In this document: piece after piece, positions 36,001 to 47,615 of the stretch
Layout: each line of letters opens with the position of its first letter
How positions within the stretch are numbered: the stretch's first letter is position 1
Source of the DNA: Hofstenia miamia
Taxonomy: Eukaryota; Xenacoelomorpha; Acoela
NCBI GenBank assembly: GCA_004352715.1
Contig: SCFE01000108.1
Span: 583,445 to 647,444 of the forward strand
Direction: 5' to 3'
Length of the DNA stretch: 64,000 nt
Program-made: the position numbers and the translations under genes
Notes under the pieces: generated by a model
What the model was told of the DNA's origin: nothing
Databases searched by the model: none
What the model saw: only the letters and a program-made list of their open reading frames with translations

Positions 36001-37238
36001 TTTTATTTATAAAAATCTTATGGTTTTGTATATGACGGGCCCGGGCCGTTCTTAGACCTGAATTTTACCAGTTGCAATGGGCCGTTCTAACAACACTTAT
36101 TAAGATGGAACATCATTTGTGCATTTACTGTCACAAATTTGTATCAATATCAAATACTCTGCGATTTATAGTAGGTATTTATCAAAGAGAAAAATTCATT
36201 TTCAATTGCGGGCATGAAATTCAAAAATGCTTAAATCGTATCACATAAATTTTGGATGTATGAAACTGTTAAATATAATCCAAAAACCTGTTACAGTTAA
36301 TGTGGATTAAATTTGCTATAAATTATTTAATTATGAACTTGTTTCAACTTTCCATAAAGGCTTCTTTGAAAATTCAGTAAATTACCTTTTCCCAAAGCAT
36401 ATTTTTAGTTTATAAAATTAACGTTGAATCCTGTACAATTCGTTTTGTTGTATTCAAGTGCTAAGAATTTTTTGTAATTGAACTATTAAAATTGTAAGGA
36501 ATCACTCGAATATGGATTGTTGCAAATTTGCTTATAATTGTTGCTGAATAATCTTTGTAAATATGTTTTTTTCTATATATTCCATTTTTGCAAAAGAAAT
36601 TTTATTGTGATATTGTCAGGATTTCAAGCATTCCCATGGAAGTGAACACAACTAAAATTTTCAAGTTCATTTGTATAACTTGTTTACACTTTCTCCCACT
36701 TTAAAGTCCTTGAAACAAATATTTTCTTAAACAAAAGATTACATTGTCTTAAATTATAAAATTCGATTCCTACAACAGCAATTCACCTTAAATTTAGGTA
36801 ATGTAACTTCTAAGGAAATCATTGGGTGCTTGCTTTTTTAAACTTTAAAGAAAATCTGTAAATCACTACAAATATATGAATATTTCGGTGTTGATTTTTA
36901 ACTATTTCTAAAATAATTTACCTTCCGAACAAATTATTTCTTGCAAAATATTGTTATACTGGCTATAAACCAAAAAAACTAGCAATATTGAGACACCACA
37001 ATCACAATCCATTAAACTTTTATGAAAAACGTTCTCAAACATTCTAAGACAAACTTAGAATATAATTATTACATAAAATCAATTCAAAGCTATGTCTTAA
37101 CGTTAACTTTTTTGAAAAAATTCGTAATTTGATTTTTTGCTTTTTTAATAGTTTCAAATTATATGCCTTACCGAAATATAAATCTACCTGATGCTTGCAA
37201 TAGTAAATCGATGTAAGGTTCCATTTGTTCTGTAAATA

Positions 37239-37281
<43 letters not shown>

Positions 37282-40190
37282 ACAAATGATGTCCACTTAA
37301 ATTTTTATAGAATATTATAGAAGGTGATTGAATTGCAAATATCATCAGAAGCTGAAATGATTTAAAATAATGCTCCAAAAACAATCTATAACCATATGTA
37401 GAAATTCCCTTGAGATGATACACTCTACAATGATCAATTATCAATTATCACAACAAATTACGGTATTATTATATCTTAATTACACTTATGAAGAAATCAA
37501 TTTTTTTCAACGCAAACTCAACCCATTTTGTTTTCAAAAACTGAAACCGACCCGAGCCCTATCCCGCTCAAACCCGATTCCACTTCTGCTCTGTGGAAAA
37601 GAAGACTATCAAACACATGATTGTTTTGTACCGTTATATTAAAAAATATATTGAAAATTATATTGAAAAATTTCTTTACCACTTACATATGTTCTATTTC
37701 TTTTTGATGTTAAATACTTTAAATAACTTCAAATTTGCTTATAAAAATATGGAATTCGTGATATGGTTCTATATGTTACATCTATCTTACGTTAAATTTA
37801 CATATAAGAATTAAAAAGCCTCTCCATAGTTCGCTCAATTTCGTGCTCATTTCTTTAAAGAACACTATAAAGTTCTTGTAATTTCCTGCAAATAATTAAT
37901 AATTGAATTAATCTTATAATATTTTTTAAAGATTAGGCAAGATCTTTAAAATTCTTTACAATTTCAGTTGTATGGACTTCCATGGGTTCAGTTAAGTCAA
38001 TCAGTTTAATTTTATTTAATAAAATAATTTTAAATTTAGTTGTTTGTTAAATCAATAATGTGAGAAGTAAGACAAAAATTTACGTCTACAAGCATGAGCA
38101 TTGTTTGCAGTTCCTCTTTGCCAAGGTAAGTCATGGTAAAAATCTTTGCAAACACCGCAGTCTAATCCTTTGGTGTTATGTTCGCACGTACATTCGAATC
38201 GCTGTCTCTCCTGATTGAAATCACATCTAAAAATTGTTGAGTGAATACAATTTTCCTGTGGTGGAGTCACAAATTTTGGAAGCAGACAAGGGTTACGCCT
38301 GTTCCATCGTTATTGAATTTCGGTAAATCGAAAATTGAAAAAAATGTTTTACTACTCCAAGTCTTGTATTCAATATATTTCTTCATTAGAATAAATATAT
38401 AAACTCAAATCTTCTATATTCACAGGTATACAGCTAATTTATTCATACGCAAATGACGGCTATTTGATTTACATTTACCAAAAAGGCAGTTGGATTGCAC
38501 TTCTAATTCCAATAATCATTATATATATATATATATATAGATAGGAAAATGCAAAATCAATTTCGAAAATCTGTTGATAAATTCTAATTGAAATTTGAAA
38601 GCTTACTATTTCATAATTATAACATCGTAGCATTCATACATTTAATTGAAATTCATAACAAAATGTAAAGCAAGTACGTTCATTCAAAATTACTAACAGG
38701 CATTTTTGATATCAAAATAGCACTATATTTTTTCCTGATCGTAGGTATATAGTAACATTGTTTAATAGGGCAGAAATAAATAATATTTTGACACATGAGT
38801 GATGTCACTAAATGCTAGAAAATTGATTAGCTAGTCAATTGTCAATGTTCATTAGTAGCACATGTGCAACACGCGATTTTTCTGACATGATAGACGTCAA
38901 AATGAGATAAGGGCAAGATTTCTCAGATTAATACACTGCGAGACAAGAAGGTGTGAATTTAGACACATTAAACCTAAGACGAATTTTCTTATCTAGATAC
39001 ATATTTACATGGTAATAAATCACGTTTTCGTTGGAAATGAAACCTCTAACTACACCACTGGAAGCTCTGGCTGCCTCAATTCATGTCTCTGTAAAAATAT
39101 ACTCAAGCAATAACAAATACATTGTTTTCAACAGAAAAATTATACTTTTGGATAGTGGCCATAAATTTTATTAGGAATTTACGAGTCTCAATGTCTGTGG
39201 TCAGACATGAAAAATTTAACAGGAAACTTATAAATGAGTATAATAAAATGTAGTATAAACACATTCCTCGTTAAGTTAAAAGCTTATGCATAAAATTAGC
39301 TTAATTACCAAAATTATGAATTGTGTAAAAGTTTCAAAAAATATAAAAGAATCTGGCTTTTTACGCATCATAAAAATTAACTATTTTGTGTGAATAAACT
39401 ATTCTTGAAAAATAAAAAAAAATTGAAATGTTTGTGTGATATCTAGAATAATTTCTTCTAAATACTTGTTGCAAATCGATAAAGATGTCTTGCATATTTT
39501 CTACACGTGAGAATAAATGTTATTAATTCAAGTATAAATAAAAGGATTAAATATAGATAGAACTCAATTTATTATTATGTTTTAGTTAAAATTTAGAGTA
39601 ATTAAAAAGATGGTTTAAATTATTCTATCTAACCTCAAATAATAAATCAACAAATAAACAGAATTTTCTTCAATGAAGATAAGAAATCCTGTGAAAATTC
39701 CTGGATAGAATATGTCAATAAACCCATAAAACTTGAATGAATTATCAACAAAACCTCTCCATGTATTTATAGCGCTTAATACAAAACACATGTGCGACTA
39801 GGTGGTGATCCGCAACATAACTTCAAAATCCATCGCATTTGTAAACGATACTTAGTTATTATTACACCGAAGCACACAAATTTGTTTCTATGCTTTCAAT
39901 TGTTTATCTAACTCACAAAATTTAAAGAAAATGATATATATGCATGTGTATGAATGGATTTAAATAAAATGATATTTACGAAGAACCATTTTCACTCAAG
40001 TATGTCTACAATTTTAAGCATGCTTTATATACAGAATCCATATATAAACTCATTTATAATAAATTATTTTCTCTATAACAAAATATGCTTGACTAAGAAT
40101 AATTTAAGCACTCGAGCAATATATTTATATAATAAAACTTCGATATTGCCGTAGAATTGATATTATTTAATTAGATACATAAACACATGA

Positions 40191-40250
<60 letters not shown>

Positions 40251-42805
40251 CAATCTATGCATATCTAACTATGTATGAACTTAGAAAATGGTTGTATGTA
40301 CAAAAAGATTCTGAGAGAAAATTGTTGTGGACATTTTAATAAATCTAACGAGGTATATATTTTAAATATATTATGTTCTAATATTGAAAAATTAACAGAT
40401 AAGATTGCATGTTTTAATGTTTTTGTGTAATAATATTAATAAACATTAAGCGTATAATATTTTTCATTATAAGTAGTAAAATGAAACCACATTAAAATAC
40501 TAAATGAGCTCCTTCATTAAGATAAGAGTATTTCTGCAAATCTTGGGTGGTTGCAGAGTGCTATTAACTACCCCACCTTCAGTGATAGCATATTGCTAAT
40601 TACTTCAAACACTTGACATTTAGGACCTAATCAATTGCTCATTTTATTGCAAGCCTGTTTTATACTTGCCTTATATAAAGAACGCTGTTGTCCACAATTA
40701 CTGCATTGCATAGCACACATTTTCTGTGGTTATTCACTGCTTTAAAAAATTTATTATAAATTACTCATGAACATGTTGCGTATTTTTTACATTTGTTTAA
40801 GTAAGCACACACAAATACTTTCAACTTAAATTTTATATTAGAATCATCTATGCATTCTTAATATTACAATGAAATTATAACAAAAATACCGAAATGATTC
40901 AAACGGACTTGTAACTGTTAATTAAGTAGACCAGTAAATCGCTTAAAAATCTCAGGCATGAAATGTAAGTGATAATTCTCTCATAAATGAGCCTCATAAA
41001 ATCACTACGATACTATATAAATATCGAGTTCATTTATGATATTTTAAATTGTTTTTGACTTTTCACGTCTATAAAGATTATTAAAACATTTTATCGTGAG
41101 TTGGAAGCAGAATTTACTATCTGGCGCCATTTGGCTGATATCATTATCGCATAGAGCACTGCTATGGAAAGAACTCAGTGATTAAGAGTTGGTTACGCTT
41201 TAATTGATCCAGCACAAACAAATTTTGATAAATTTCCACCTCCTTAAATTTTAGACATAAATATTAACGATCTAAAATAAACATCACTGTTAAAAAAGTT
41301 ATGTCCTTCGGCAAGAACTCTGTTTCAAATAAACTTTTTAAGTAAAGCACAAATCTGAGCCTTCAGTTTGTAATTGATAACGAATATAAAAAAACGAAAA
41401 TGTGTTGATAAAACAAGTTAACAACCTTCACATTTTATAATTTATTATTCTGCATTGTGACTTTGATTGTTGAATTTCATCTGATATAAACAAAGTTGTA
41501 TCAAATTGAGAATTTAGTATTTCGCAATTCTGTTCAATTGGTCCATAAATTTTTCACAATTAATTGTGTTTTGAAGGATCCGATTTTATATTTAAACTAA
41601 TTCTCTCCTTAGGCCCTCATTCTGCTTGAGGGGTATTTGGGAAGATTATTTTGCAGATTTACAGACACAACTAAAATCGTATTCTTTAATGTTTGAAGGT
41701 TCTTGCACTATGATGGGTTTAATAACAAATGTAGGTAGGCTAAAAATAAAATGTAATCCTGAAGATATTTCCAACTAAACTTTAAATTGATGATAGAAAC
41801 ACTAGGGAGAGTTTTTCTGGTTTTGTAGCTGGATTCATTTAAATGGAAGTTTTTACTTAGTCTGAAAAACACTGCTATGTGAGAAAATTATATGATATTA
41901 AATTAACTGTTGCATAATAGAGAATTTCTCAAAACAATATTAGTGTGTGTCACTAATAATCAGAAATGTCTAGGTAATTAGAAAGTACTAGTTGCTAGGA
42001 TTCGTAATCTCGGATCAATTTTTCTACTCCAGGTTTGGAATCTCGAAATTGTCCAGGATCGGGATTTCATATAAAACATTCCTTACACCTTCCAAGGGAG
42101 TTGGAATGCCCCATATTTTGTATTAATCTTAGGCCATTTTGCATCCATATATATTTTAAAGTATTCTTAGAACAGTAACAGAAAACTTTATGGTTGTTGA
42201 TATTATGTTTCTACATTGCAATTCGGATTTTCTTATAAAATCATTATATTGACTTTGAAAATTGTCAAATTGGCTGCAGATAATACATTTTGGAAACACG
42301 TTGCTCTACAAACGTTGGGCCTAGACACTGCCTAGGTTAAATATATATATTCTGAAGGCCTTTCGTGCCGAGTCAACTTAACAATTGTCAGAGAGCGTTC
42401 AGTAATTTCGTCATTTTTTAGGAACGGTGGATCCTTTTTATTTTTCATGATGCATAGTGATGAAATTCACATATTAAGATTTAAGTAGAATTGACAAAAT
42501 TGAAGTTTGAACTAAATATTTATCAATATAAGTATTAAAAACCATTTTATCGCTATTATACTTTCAAAATGAAATCTTGTATTATACTCAAATTGATAGG
42601 GTCATTAAAATATAAATTAATAGGCATCTTGAATTTTAGCAAAAGTGTTTATATTTTTTGCAAGACTTTACCAGTTACTAAGTAGCATTTTTTGTATCCA
42701 GCATACTCATATTATAATTTATTGGATACGGTCAGGGATTGGTTAGAAAGTAATTTTGACTGGGGGGTTTGACACTAAAAAAGCATCTCTAATATATAGA
42801 ACTAT

Positions 42806-42842
<37 letters not shown>

Positions 42843-42949
42843 TATANNNNNNNNNNNNNNNNNNNNNNNNNNNNNNNNNNNNNNNNNNNNNNNNNNNNNN
42901 NNNNNNNNNNNNNNNNNNNNNNNNNNNNNNNNNNNNNNNNNNNNNNNNN

Positions 42950-42982
<33 letters not shown>

Positions 42983-45900
42983 AAGAGTGGAATTCCATAG
43001 TACACACTACGGATATTCGAATATTGATTAGTAAACTAGAACTATGTATTCTATCATTTGTCCATTTTTTATCACTTTTATAATCATGTGGTTCTTATGA
43101 AATCCAACTTCTGAGCTTTGTATTTTACCTAAGCCAGAAGCAAAAGTATGAACATGTATTATGATTAAAGAGATTTTTCTTGAGCTGCTGTTTACTTAAA
43201 GTGAAACAGAAGAAATAATTTAATTGTAGAATTCGGTTTATTATTGTGTGATTTGATACAGAGTCTGCCACTAGAAAACGATGATAATTTTTTCAAATCA
43301 TCATATGATAGTTTCTTTAGAAAAGCATTTACAGCAATCAACAGGATATATAAGAATGATGATGTTTTGATTCATCTTTATGTAGCAACTATCCTTGGTT
43401 GAAATATTCTGCTTTGCTGATGGAATTTTTGTTTTATTAGTTTTTTTCTGGATTGAACATATGAAAACGAGGCGAATACATTTCAGCAACAGTCTCGAAT
43501 CATTCTGAGACTCTCAAGGAGATAGCTTCATACATTTTCCATTATTAAGATTTTCTTAGCTACAGATTACAACAAAATTTAAAAGCCCTTATTCGTTGAA
43601 TTCAGATTAGACGATATATGTTCAAGATCTCCAAACTTAATCACACTTTATGGAAATTTTACTTCCCATGTGAAACGTCATATACTTTTATACTCTTAGC
43701 ATATAAAATATTGCCAAAAGTTGCCAATATGTAAAAAAATTACTAATATGCAGGACAGTATAATGTGTCACTAATATGCCATGAGAAAAGTGGTAATATA
43801 TATTCAAAAGAATTGTGGACTGATACATTCTCACAGCTGAAAAGTGAAATATTAATCCAGAATAGTCAAGTCGATAAAAGCTAGACCTGAAGTCACTTGA
43901 AGCGGCATATTTTAGTTTGCAAAATATAAGTATATCTCGATAATATAAATATATATAATTGCATATAATTTTGTCTTAACAGTTTGATATATATATATAA
44001 TTTTAACCAGAGTTCGGTAAGTGTAAGTATGCAATGAATATATGTAGGATAAAATTTACAACTCAAGTTTAAGTATAAGTCGGTTATTATTAAAAATATT
44101 ATTGAAGAAATATTTGAAGTTCGTTCGCTTCCATTGCATAATATAATAAAACAAAAATATAATATAATATAATTATATTCTGATTGTTTATACAATTAAA
44201 TTGTTCTGTTTTAATTTCAATGTTTCGATGTTTAATCTTGATAATCTACTACCATATATGGTCTGATTTCATTCAATGTTTCAGTATACATATATGTATT
44301 ATCATGCTTTGCTGTGATTTTATGAATTTCTAGATATATTTTGTATACTGAAAGTGGTGAAACAGATCATGAATATTTAATTATTGTTTGTTGAATTATT
44401 AAAGAGGCTAAGCAAAAGAAAGATGAAGTGAAGGAATCAGAAGCAAAAGCAGCGAAAACTGAAATTGCCATCAAGTAAGAGATGAATGTATAAATAGATG
44501 AAAGGGGATTTAGAAAATTGGCTAGCAATAGAAACAGCAAAGTTTAATAAAGAATTAGAAAGGATAGACGCTAAGAGTGCATAATATAAGGCAGCATATT
44601 AATTCGACGATTGCAAATAAATGAGGATGAAGCTGTAGAACCAGTATTACTAGGACTATGGGGAAATATGTTGAAAGGTAACCTAAGGGCTCAGGACAAA
44701 GGTGGGTAATGAAGTAAGTAATGGAGATGAGGCTTAAGGAAATGCAAGAAAGGATTTGAGAGAGTAGACAATCGTATACCATGAGATGAGCGGTTGGTCA
44801 TCGAAATGATCGTTAAGGAACTACAATGTACGATGAATACTAGATTGGAGCTTGTGCAGGCAGCATGCGTTAGAAGCAGGAGATAATTGGCATGAGTATA
44901 ATTCACATGGCGTTCTAGAGAATGAAGAGAGTAAGATACTGTGAGACGTTGAAATTCGGGGAAGAGGCCAAGCATAGCTAAGGTAAAAGCAGGTAGAGTT
45001 TTAAGAAAAATTCTCAGACATCCTGAAAATTGGTGATTTTCCCGAGCTGAAAGTCATACAAATGTAAAGCTGTGAAAATATGAAAATGCAATAACAGTAG
45101 TAACATAAACAATAAAAGTCTATATTTAACCAATAAATATAACTATATGCACTTCGTTTATAAAGTCTTGAAACATGCAAATGCATTAGATCTGAGTCAT
45201 ATGTTTCTTAGTATGTTGATAATATCATTGACATAAATCAATATCACGATTGATAAATTATTTAAATTGGTAAGCTAATTTTATCATAATAAATGTCGTG
45301 TTTCTTGAAATCTTTTAATTTGAAATGGTCTTTTCTATGTCATTCTTGCATTAATAAAGAATTGTTGTAGTTGAGATAATTAAAGATGATATAACAATAA
45401 ATAACATTAAATGGTTATACTGAAATTGAATAGTTTCAAGTAATACTTTCTTATTAACTAATATACTGTAAAAAATTTCTGTCATTATTTAGAGATCATT
45501 ATAAGCATTAATCGAAATTTTGCTGCTATAAAAATTGACTGCATGTCGATCGCCAATGTTGTACTGTAATATATAGCATCTTAACACAAGATAGTGCTTT
45601 CTTTTAATATAAAGTTATGTTTTCACAGATTTACTTTCCATAAATGTACATGTAATATGAACATGAGCATTCCAATTTAGATTGTATTATATTTTGAAGC
45701 TAAGACCAAACACTATCAACAATTAATATTGGAGAGTCTTTTTATATAAAATTGTCCAAATTGTTTCCCACCAACAAATGCATTTTTAAACAGAAGGGTT
45801 TCATAAATCACATTAAAATATTAAGAGCAAATGTACAAATCAGCTAATTCTAATATGTTTCTAAATTTGTGGAACCTGCACATGTGACAATGCTCACTGT

Positions 45901-47615
45901 TTCAATTGAAAAGGAATATCATCTTTGATATCTGCGCTCAATTTTTTGATATCAGGTTGTTTGTGGAGTAAGAGAAATTGCTTACACGCACCTTGTACTG
46001 AATAACTCTTTGAAAAAATCAATCTCTAAATAGGCCCTCACATTTCAATGATAGTGGGGAGTTTTTTCATCCTGCTATTATTAATATTTCTGATTTTTAA
46101 GTATTCCTTCAATTTGTACCATAGCATATTCTTGAAGGAAATTGAAGCTTCAACAAAAAAGAAATAGCTCTAGACTATTGCAAAAATTTCATATATAAAA
46201 CTTCTTTCTAGTCTTGTAGGTTTTATTCCTCCTCAAGTCATCCTACAATTAAGCGATTGAGGGTCACAGGGAATGTTTCTTTTGAATGCACTTGGACTTC
46301 AATTTTTTGTCGTCATTCGATAGCATTTTAATGAGGCAAAATTTGTATTTACATTATATATATATATATATATAAATTTATGGGAAGCGTTTTCGAATTG
46401 ATGATTATTGAATACCAGCTGTTCAATCATTTTTCTGCATTAAATTTTAAAAAATGTCCAACCTTTTAAATTTGAATGTTTTATGGATCATACTCAATTA
46501 TTGTGTATTTAAGAGTGTAATGTAAAATGATTTTTGAAAATAGAAATCCGTACAAACCGAAAACACATCAATTCTAATGAATCAGAATTATATAATTCAA
46601 AATATTTTGGATATATCATCAGTACAAAATGTTGGCAATATGATTAACAATTTGATTCAAGTTATTACTTCAAATATATTTTGAATCAGCACTCAAATTT
46701 TAAAAAATCTTAAATGAAAAAAGGCATAAATAATAAATATGTAAAATTTGAAAATTTTTAAGTGTTTCTGTATTGAATGGAATGTACAAAAACTTACATT
46801 TTTGCATGACCATAGCAAATGCATCTTCCACCTATTAATACGTCACTGATGCCATAAATATAGGGAAAACCAGCTTTACCAAGATGGCCCAATCCTTGAG
46901 AGGACAATGAAAACATGGAATCAAGTACAATTTTTATATCAGTTGCTGACATGAATTCAATGAGAACAGGACTGTTGTTAATATTTCGAGCACTCGGTCT
47001 ACTCTGTAGAGTAGAAAATGCTACCTGTCCATCACTAAGTGGTCTAAACTGAGAGTAATTTTCAAGACATATAGGTAAATGTTCGTTTTGTTTGGTGATG
47101 TTAATATCTTCAGATAAATTGTAAACGCCATTGCAATCGTCTGCGAAAAATTGTAATTCACTCCAGGATTTCCCATGATTCATCGACTTCAAAATTCTGA
47201 TAGATTTGGGGCGAGGTGTACAGAATTGGATTGTTACATAGTTTATTTGAAGAGATTTGGCGAAGCTGAAAACAATTTCAAGATTCTTGATAGGGGTTTT
47301 AGATGGTTTACTGAGCCAGCACGTGTTGTTTCTTCCCGTATCTGTTATAAATGTAATATTATTTCTTTTACATTTCCGGCAATTCATTGTTACCTCATCA
47401 TCTCCTTCAAGAATGCATGCTTTTTCAGCAGGGTTAATACCACAACTTGGATGACTAGACCACGGGGTAATATATTCAGCGGCATTAATGAATTTTGGTT
47501 GACAATTTATAGGGGTATTTTCGCGATTATAACATTTACTGGCGTCTTCGGCGGGGGAAACATGTATAGATTTGATTAAGAAACATAAAATGAACAAAAA
47601 ACTACTCATAGTCAT
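32752..47615 (-). CDS. NTN: Netrin, complete seven-exon gene (gene B)
   Basis: Secreted laminin-related guidance/basement-membrane protein. Coding exons: 47615-46798, 38226-38084, 34915-34727, 34675-34514, 33694-33659, 33260-33201, 33080-32752. They sum to 1737 nt, giving 578 residues plus TGA. Every intron has GT/AG borders and every junction keeps frame. Order: hydrophobic signal peptide (residues 1-20), LN domain to about residue 270, LE1, LE2, LE3, short proline-containing linker, NTR domain of about 125 residues. Length and domain order are those of canonical netrins (about 600 residues). Netrins bind DCC/neogenin and UNC5-type receptors; that role is known for the family and inferred here. 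The NTR domain has fewer cysteines than vertebrate netrins (four seen). Introns are 8571, 3168, 51, 819, 398 and 120 bp. Start chosen at 47615; a second ATG two codons on would do equally well. The divergent LN domain keeps the alternative open that this is an unusual netrin-like paralog. Confidence 0.93.
33201..33260 (-). CDS. NTN: Gene B exon 6: start of NTR domain
   Basis: 60 nt between acceptor atatttag and donor G|gtaact. Encodes [20 protein letters not shown], carrying the first two NTR-domain cysteines. Frame continues from the linker exon and into the last exon. Confidence 0.85.
33659..33694 (-). CDS. NTN: Gene B exon 5: 36-nt linker microexon
   Basis: Acceptor tttttag and donor G|gtaggt enclose 36 nt coding [12 protein letters not shown], which fills the usual proline-bearing LE3-to-NTR linker of netrins. 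Phases match exons 4 and 6 exactly. Without it the first NTR cysteines would still be in frame, so it could be a skippable exon; that is inference. Confidence 0.8.
33700..34510. other. Gene B intron 4
   Basis: No additional exon or repeat identified. The open frames here are AT-rich and lack domain similarity. Confidence 0.5.
34514..34675 (-). CDS. NTN: Gene B exon 4: laminin-EGF module 3
   Basis: 162 nt, separated from exon 3 by a 51-bp intron (34676-34726). Encodes [15 protein letters not shown], then [20 protein letters not shown] and ends at SPCV. This is netrin LE3, with eight cysteines in LE spacing. Too short to stand out as an open frame; found by translating the reverse strand between exon 3 and the linker. 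Confidence 0.92.
34727..34915 (-). CDS. NTN: Gene B exon 3: laminin-EGF module 2
   Basis: 189 nt, phase 1 in and out. Encodes [12 protein letters not shown], then [30 protein letters not shown] and DPAYCE. This is the classic netrin LE2 pattern (CxCN.H...C.F, SGG.SGGVC..C.HNT.G). It is also the exon that the candidate alternative first exon at 36922-37042 would join in frame. Confidence 0.94.
35430..36100. mobile_element. Possible hAT-like element in gene B intron 2
   Basis: GC-rich ends with inverted similarity: CCCAGATTGGTAACTGGG near 35452 against the inverse of CCAGTTGCAATGGGC near 36070. GGGCCCGGG-type words lie just inside both ends (35512-35524, 36037-36050). Target duplication not identified and the interior is non-coding. 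Confidence 0.45.
36922..37042 (-). CDS. Candidate alternative first exon of gene B (signal-peptide-like)
   Basis: In intron 2 of gene B, an open frame begins [16 protein letters not shown] (ATG at 37042, in-frame stop five codons upstream), continues [12 protein letters not shown] and ends at SEG with donor GAAG|gtaaat. The hydrophobic run after a basic N-terminus looks like a signal peptide, and the one-nt overhang matches exon 3. The product would be a signal peptide plus a short spacer joined to LE2-LE3-NTR, lacking LN and LE1. The weaker alternative is a chance frame in AT-rich intron sequence. No transcript evidence is available. Confidence 0.4.
37243..37276. repeat. (TA)n microsatellite in gene B intron 2
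   Basis: Pure TA run. Confidence 0.95.
37545..37590. repeat. ACCCGA-word island
   Basis: GACCCGAGCC, CCCGCTC and ACCCGATTCC in 45 bp of otherwise AT-rich sequence. Same vocabulary as the hAT-like element at 58.6 kb, probably one end of a damaged copy. Confidence 0.4.
38084..38226 (-). CDS. NTN: Gene B exon 2: laminin-EGF module 1
   Basis: 143 nt between acceptor tttttag and donor C|gtaaat. Continues GHAK into [19 protein letters not shown], then [17 protein letters not shown] and NNAHAC. The PWQR and NxAxxC motifs are netrin LE1 hallmarks. Same length and phases as gene A exon 2. Confidence 0.93.
38519..38539. repeat. (TA)n microsatellite in gene B intron 1
   Basis: Pure TA run. Confidence 0.95.
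40192..40249. repeat. (TA)n microsatellite, long
   Basis: About 29 uninterrupted TA units, resolved without a gap. Confidence 0.95.
42811..42979. repeat. (TA)n array interrupted by a 103-base gap
   Basis: TA/GATA runs on both sides of N at 42847-42949. Confidence 0.95.
44400..45005 (+). mobile_element. LINE 3' region, decayed (family L, copy 2)
   Basis: Plus-strand reading in broken frames: [17 protein letters not shown], then near 44880-44970 [20 protein letters not shown] followed by L and a stop where ILW is expected. This matches the D-x-WYEH...VxENE-x-x-KILW stretch seen also at 58.1 kb. Lies in gene B intron 1 on the opposite strand. Confidence 0.55.
45010..46790. other. Gene B intron 1, right part
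   Basis: No exon or transposon recognised. A (TA)n run lies at 46355-46374. Confidence 0.5.
46355..46374. repeat. (TA)n microsatellite
   Basis: Short TA run. Confidence 0.95.
46798..47615 (-). CDS. NTN: Gene B exon 1: signal peptide and whole LN domain
   Basis: Begins [16 protein letters not shown], a typical signal peptide, followed by a cysteine-rich LN domain. It starts at CYN, has [10 protein letters not shown], then TCWLSKP, the core [33 protein letters not shown] and a C-terminal [19 protein letters not shown]. The last part is the usual end of the netrin LN domain running into the first LE module. Phase 2 donor ATgtaagt at 46797. One exon covers the entire LN domain, as in gene A. 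Confidence 0.93.

Larger units (their letters stand above)
38545..44390. other. Gene B intron 1, mostly featureless
   Basis: AT-rich with no exon recognised on the minus strand. Holds a long TA array (40192-40249) and one gap. Confidence 0.5.

Noticed and set aside
37593-37814. 73-codon plus frame rich in Y, F, L and K
   Set aside because: AT-rich low-complexity translation with no domain or splice support.
42756-43007. Open frames across the gap at 42.85 kb
   Set aside because: TA-repeat artefact, no protein-like sequence.
44555-44975. Minus-strand frames rich in S, L and H
   Set aside because: Antisense shadow of the plus-strand LINE remnant.
47175-47579. 134-codon plus-strand frame
   Set aside because: Lies on the complement of the gene B LN exon, which has clear domain similarity.
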